Assembly: GCF_017873715.1 (NCBI RefSeq)
Contig: NZ_JAGGKM010000006.1
Coordinates: 124,001 to 188,000, forward strand
Source: Cytobacillus luteolus
Lineage (GTDB): Bacteria; Bacillota; Bacilli; Bacillales; Bacillaceae_L
DNA length: 64,000 bases
Reading direction: 5' to 3'
The position numbers and the translations under genes were made by a program. The notes under the pieces are model-generated. The model was given only the letters and a program-made list of their open reading frames with translations. It searched no databases and was not told the DNA's origin. Position 1 is the first letter of the stretch. Every line of letters starts with the position of its first letter. Shown piece after piece: positions 62,731 through 64,000 of the stretch.

Positions 62731-63171
62731 ATGGAGTTTTTGTACAGATTCTTAATTTTCATTCATGTTGTAAGTGCGGTTGCCTCAATTGGCCCATTTT
62801 TCATCCTCTTACCAATCATAAAAAAGCTCATCCATGCTAAAGAAGAGGAACTATTTGCGTATCTTTCAACTTTTAAGTTTGTTGTAAGATTATCAAAACA
62901 TGCTGGTCATGTACTCGTTGGCTCAGGGGTGCTTCTCGTTTTACTCGGACCTTGGACTTGGGGGACGCCGTGGATTGTAATGACGCTAGTAATTATGTTT
63001 CTATCCCTCTTCTTTTTAGCTAGAGCCTTTACACCAAAGCTCAAAGGGTTCGAAGAAAGTGGTCATGATCGAAGTATTTTAGCAAAAAAACTAAACCAGA
63101 CTGTATGGATTTACATTAGCCTTTTACTAGCGATGCTGTGGTTTATGGTAACGAAACCATATCTTTGGTAA
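62731..63171 (+). CDS. DUF2269-like membrane protein
   Basis: A 146-aa protein with four membrane helices, with two conserved-looking His (FIHVVSAVASIGPFFILL at the start and LSKHAGHVLVGSGVLLVLLG in the middle). It is like DUF2269/predicted cytochrome-b-type four-helix proteins. It starts 8 nt after the ASCH gene without a good ribosome site, so it is probably coupled to it. Function unknown. Confidence 0.65.
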   Translation: MEFLYRFLIFIHVVSAVASIGPFFILLPIIKKLIHAKEEELFAYLSTFKFVVRLSKHAGHVLVGSGVLLVLLGPWTWGTPWIVMTLVIMFLSLFFLARAFTPKLKGFEESGHDRSILAKKLNQTVWIYISLLLAMLWFMVTKPYLW

Positions 63172-63179
63172 TTAACGAA

Positions 63180-63225
63180 AAGGAAAGACCTTGTCATGAA
63201 TCGGATGACAAGGTCTTTCCTTTTA
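63180..63225. terminator. Strong bidirectional terminator
   Basis: AAGGAAAGACCTTGTCAT (63180-63197) pairs perfectly with ATGACAAGGTCTTTCCTT (63205-63222), an 18-bp stem. It serves both convergent units; the DUF454 stop codon lies within it. Confidence 0.92.
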
Positions 63226-63589
63226 TGGTTTTTATTTTCGTGAAGAAATAATAATACTTATAGACAACAATCAGTATGAGAGTAGCTTTTAATAAAAGAC
63301 TATCTACTATGAAAAATGGAATGGCTATCATTGCATCAGCAAAAAGTAAGATTGTCATCTTCTGCTTTAGGGTCATTGCTCTCTCCATAACAAATGATTC
63401 TAAGTGATGCTTATATATTGCTGTTCCTTTGAACCATAGCTCGAAGCGTTCTGACCCCTTAACAAAACAAAAAGATGCTAAAAGTAATAGTGGTGTTGTT
63501 GGTAGAACCGGTAAAACTATACCAACAAGTCCAAAACCAAGTGCAATAAATCCGACAACGATATATATGAATTTTACTAGCTTCTTAAT
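63194..63589 (-). CDS. DUF454 (YbaN-like) membrane protein with an ATT start codon
   Basis: From ATT 63589 the frame gives a 131-aa protein, KKLVKFIYIVVGFIALGFGL at the start, then LPVLPTTPLLLLASFCF, KGSERFELW and three more hydrophobic stretches. That is a full DUF454 protein. A stop (TAA) sits 6 nt upstream in frame and no ATG, GTG or TTG follows until 63388, which would remove half the domain. AGGAGGAG lies 5-8 nt before ATC/ATT. Function unknown. Confidence 0.7.
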   Translation of the reverse strand: MKKLVKFIYIVVGFIALGFGLVGIVLPVLPTTPLLLLASFCFVKGSERFELWFKGTAIYKHHLESFVMERAMTLKQKMTILLFADAMIAIPFFIVDSLLLKATLILIVVYKYYYFFTKIKTIKGKTLSSDS

Positions 63590-63665
63590 GATTTACTCCT
63601 CCTAGACCTGACCCTTCATTTAATCTTTATTCATTATATCACTCTAAGTTGGTAAAATTAAAAAT

Positions 63666-63698
63666 AAAAAAAGCATCAAACCTTGTTTGTCTGATGCT
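63666..63698 (-). terminator. Intrinsic terminator of the GGDEF gene
   Basis: AGCATCA and TGATGCT form a 7-bp stem (63672-63678, 63692-63698) that overlaps the stop codon; T7 follows on the - strand. Confidence 0.8.
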
Positions 63699-64000
63699 AA
63701 ATAAAATACATATGTTTATCTATTTCCTCTGTAATCACTAAGCTATTTCGTCCTTGCTCTTTTGCCATATAAAGTGCATTGTCTGCTGACTTTTTCAGTG
63801 AGTCAACAGTCGAACCATGGTCTGGATAAGAGGCAATACCCGAGCTAATTGATACGATGATTTCCTGATCATAAGTAATGATCGGATGTTTACTATAATA
63901 GTCTTTTAATTTAGGGAAAAGCTCTTTTACACTATCATTCAGTGGAGATTTAATAATAACCATAAATTCGTCTCCAGCATACCTGTAGCCTTCTATGTCC
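63697..64000 (-). CDS. GGDEF-domain protein, C-terminal part, cut by the window edge
   Basis: The last 101 codons of a gene whose start is outside. It includes RYAGDEFMVI (the GGDEF active-site loop, here AGDEF) and the closing pattern SISSGIASYPDHGSTVDSLKKSADNALYMAKEQGRN of diguanylate cyclases. It would make c-di-GMP, the ligand of the riboswitch at 16945-17080. The N-terminal sensor part cannot be seen. Confidence 0.85.
   Translation of the reverse strand, partial: DIEGYRYAGDEFMVIIKSPLNDSVKELFPKLKDYYSKHPIITYDQEIIVSISSGIASYPDHGSTVDSLKKSADNALYMAKEQGRNSLVITEEIDKHMYFI

Overview
The window is a 64 kb stretch of low-GC DNA from a spore-forming Firmicute of the Bacillaceae. The evidence is the density of Bacillus-type genes in recognisable form: mreBH, ykvU, yfkH/yfkK, yfhP, ykpA, liaIHFSR, helD, nasDEF-sirBC, a kinB-like and a second PAS-type sporulation kinase, spoIIP and xpaC-telA. 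It also shows Bacillus-type signals: strong AGGAGG ribosome binding sites, PerR, Pho, Fnr and Spo0A-like boxes, and compact U-tailed terminators. I see no rRNA, tRNA, CRISPR array, phage or insertion sequence. Names come from remembered family features; no search was run.

Layout. 0.2-8.4 kb: P1B-4 metal-efflux ATPase pfeT behind a near-perfect PerR box, stress and membrane genes (yfkH, a YtxH-type gene, yfkK, yfhP), an AAC(6')-Ie-like acetyltransferase, a DUF1992 gene, mreBH and an arylamine N-acetyltransferase. 8.4-12.7 kb: an ABC-F ATPase split by a one-base frameshift and preceded by a leader peptide ORF with two terminators, a REPIN-like double hairpin, ykvU and an orphan VWA-like gene. 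12.9-15.7 kb: a SpoIIP homologue overlapped by a 51-codon membrane peptide gene, and a CPBP-type membrane pair. 16.0-18.9 kb: a c-di-GMP-I riboswitch controlling a secreted TIM-barrel protein, then ykpA. 18.9-24.4 kb: phoX-tatA-tatC behind a Pho box, and helD. 24.6-30 kb: P450, membrane-anchored GDPD, ywbE, a 12 x 52 bp tandem repeat, an SDR-like gene and a DEAD-box-type helicase.

30-37.3 kb: the assimilatory/dissimilatory nitrite reductase and sirohaem operon nasD-nasE-nasF-sirB-sirC with two perfect Fnr boxes, next to a KinB-like kinase. 37.4-43.8 kb: glutaminyl-tRNA synthetase, a ZIP transporter and the lia envelope-stress operon without liaG. 43.9-50 kb: DNA glycosylase, D-threonine-aldolase-like enzyme, RocB-like and PepT-like M20 peptidases and a Gmad2 lipoprotein. 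50-57.1 kb: hydroxyacid dehydrogenase, excisionase-type DNA-binding protein, an SDR with an ATT start, xpaC-telA with a membrane-tethered PstS-like protein, and a DUF2089 three-gene module. 57.2-64 kb: second RocB paralogue, small exporter, yxiO, PAS kinase, ASCH protein, DUF2269-like and DUF454 membrane proteins (the latter again with an ATT start), and the end of a GGDEF gene running off the edge.

The best candidates for unusual biology are: the c-di-GMP riboswitch with a visible anti-Shine-Dalgarno element in front of an uncharacterised secreted glycoside-hydrolase-like protein; the ABC-F leader/attenuator with an A6 frameshift inside the gene; the self-contained PhoX-Tat export operon; the two apparent ATT-initiated genes; and three intergenic repeat families that share a 50-52 bp spacing.
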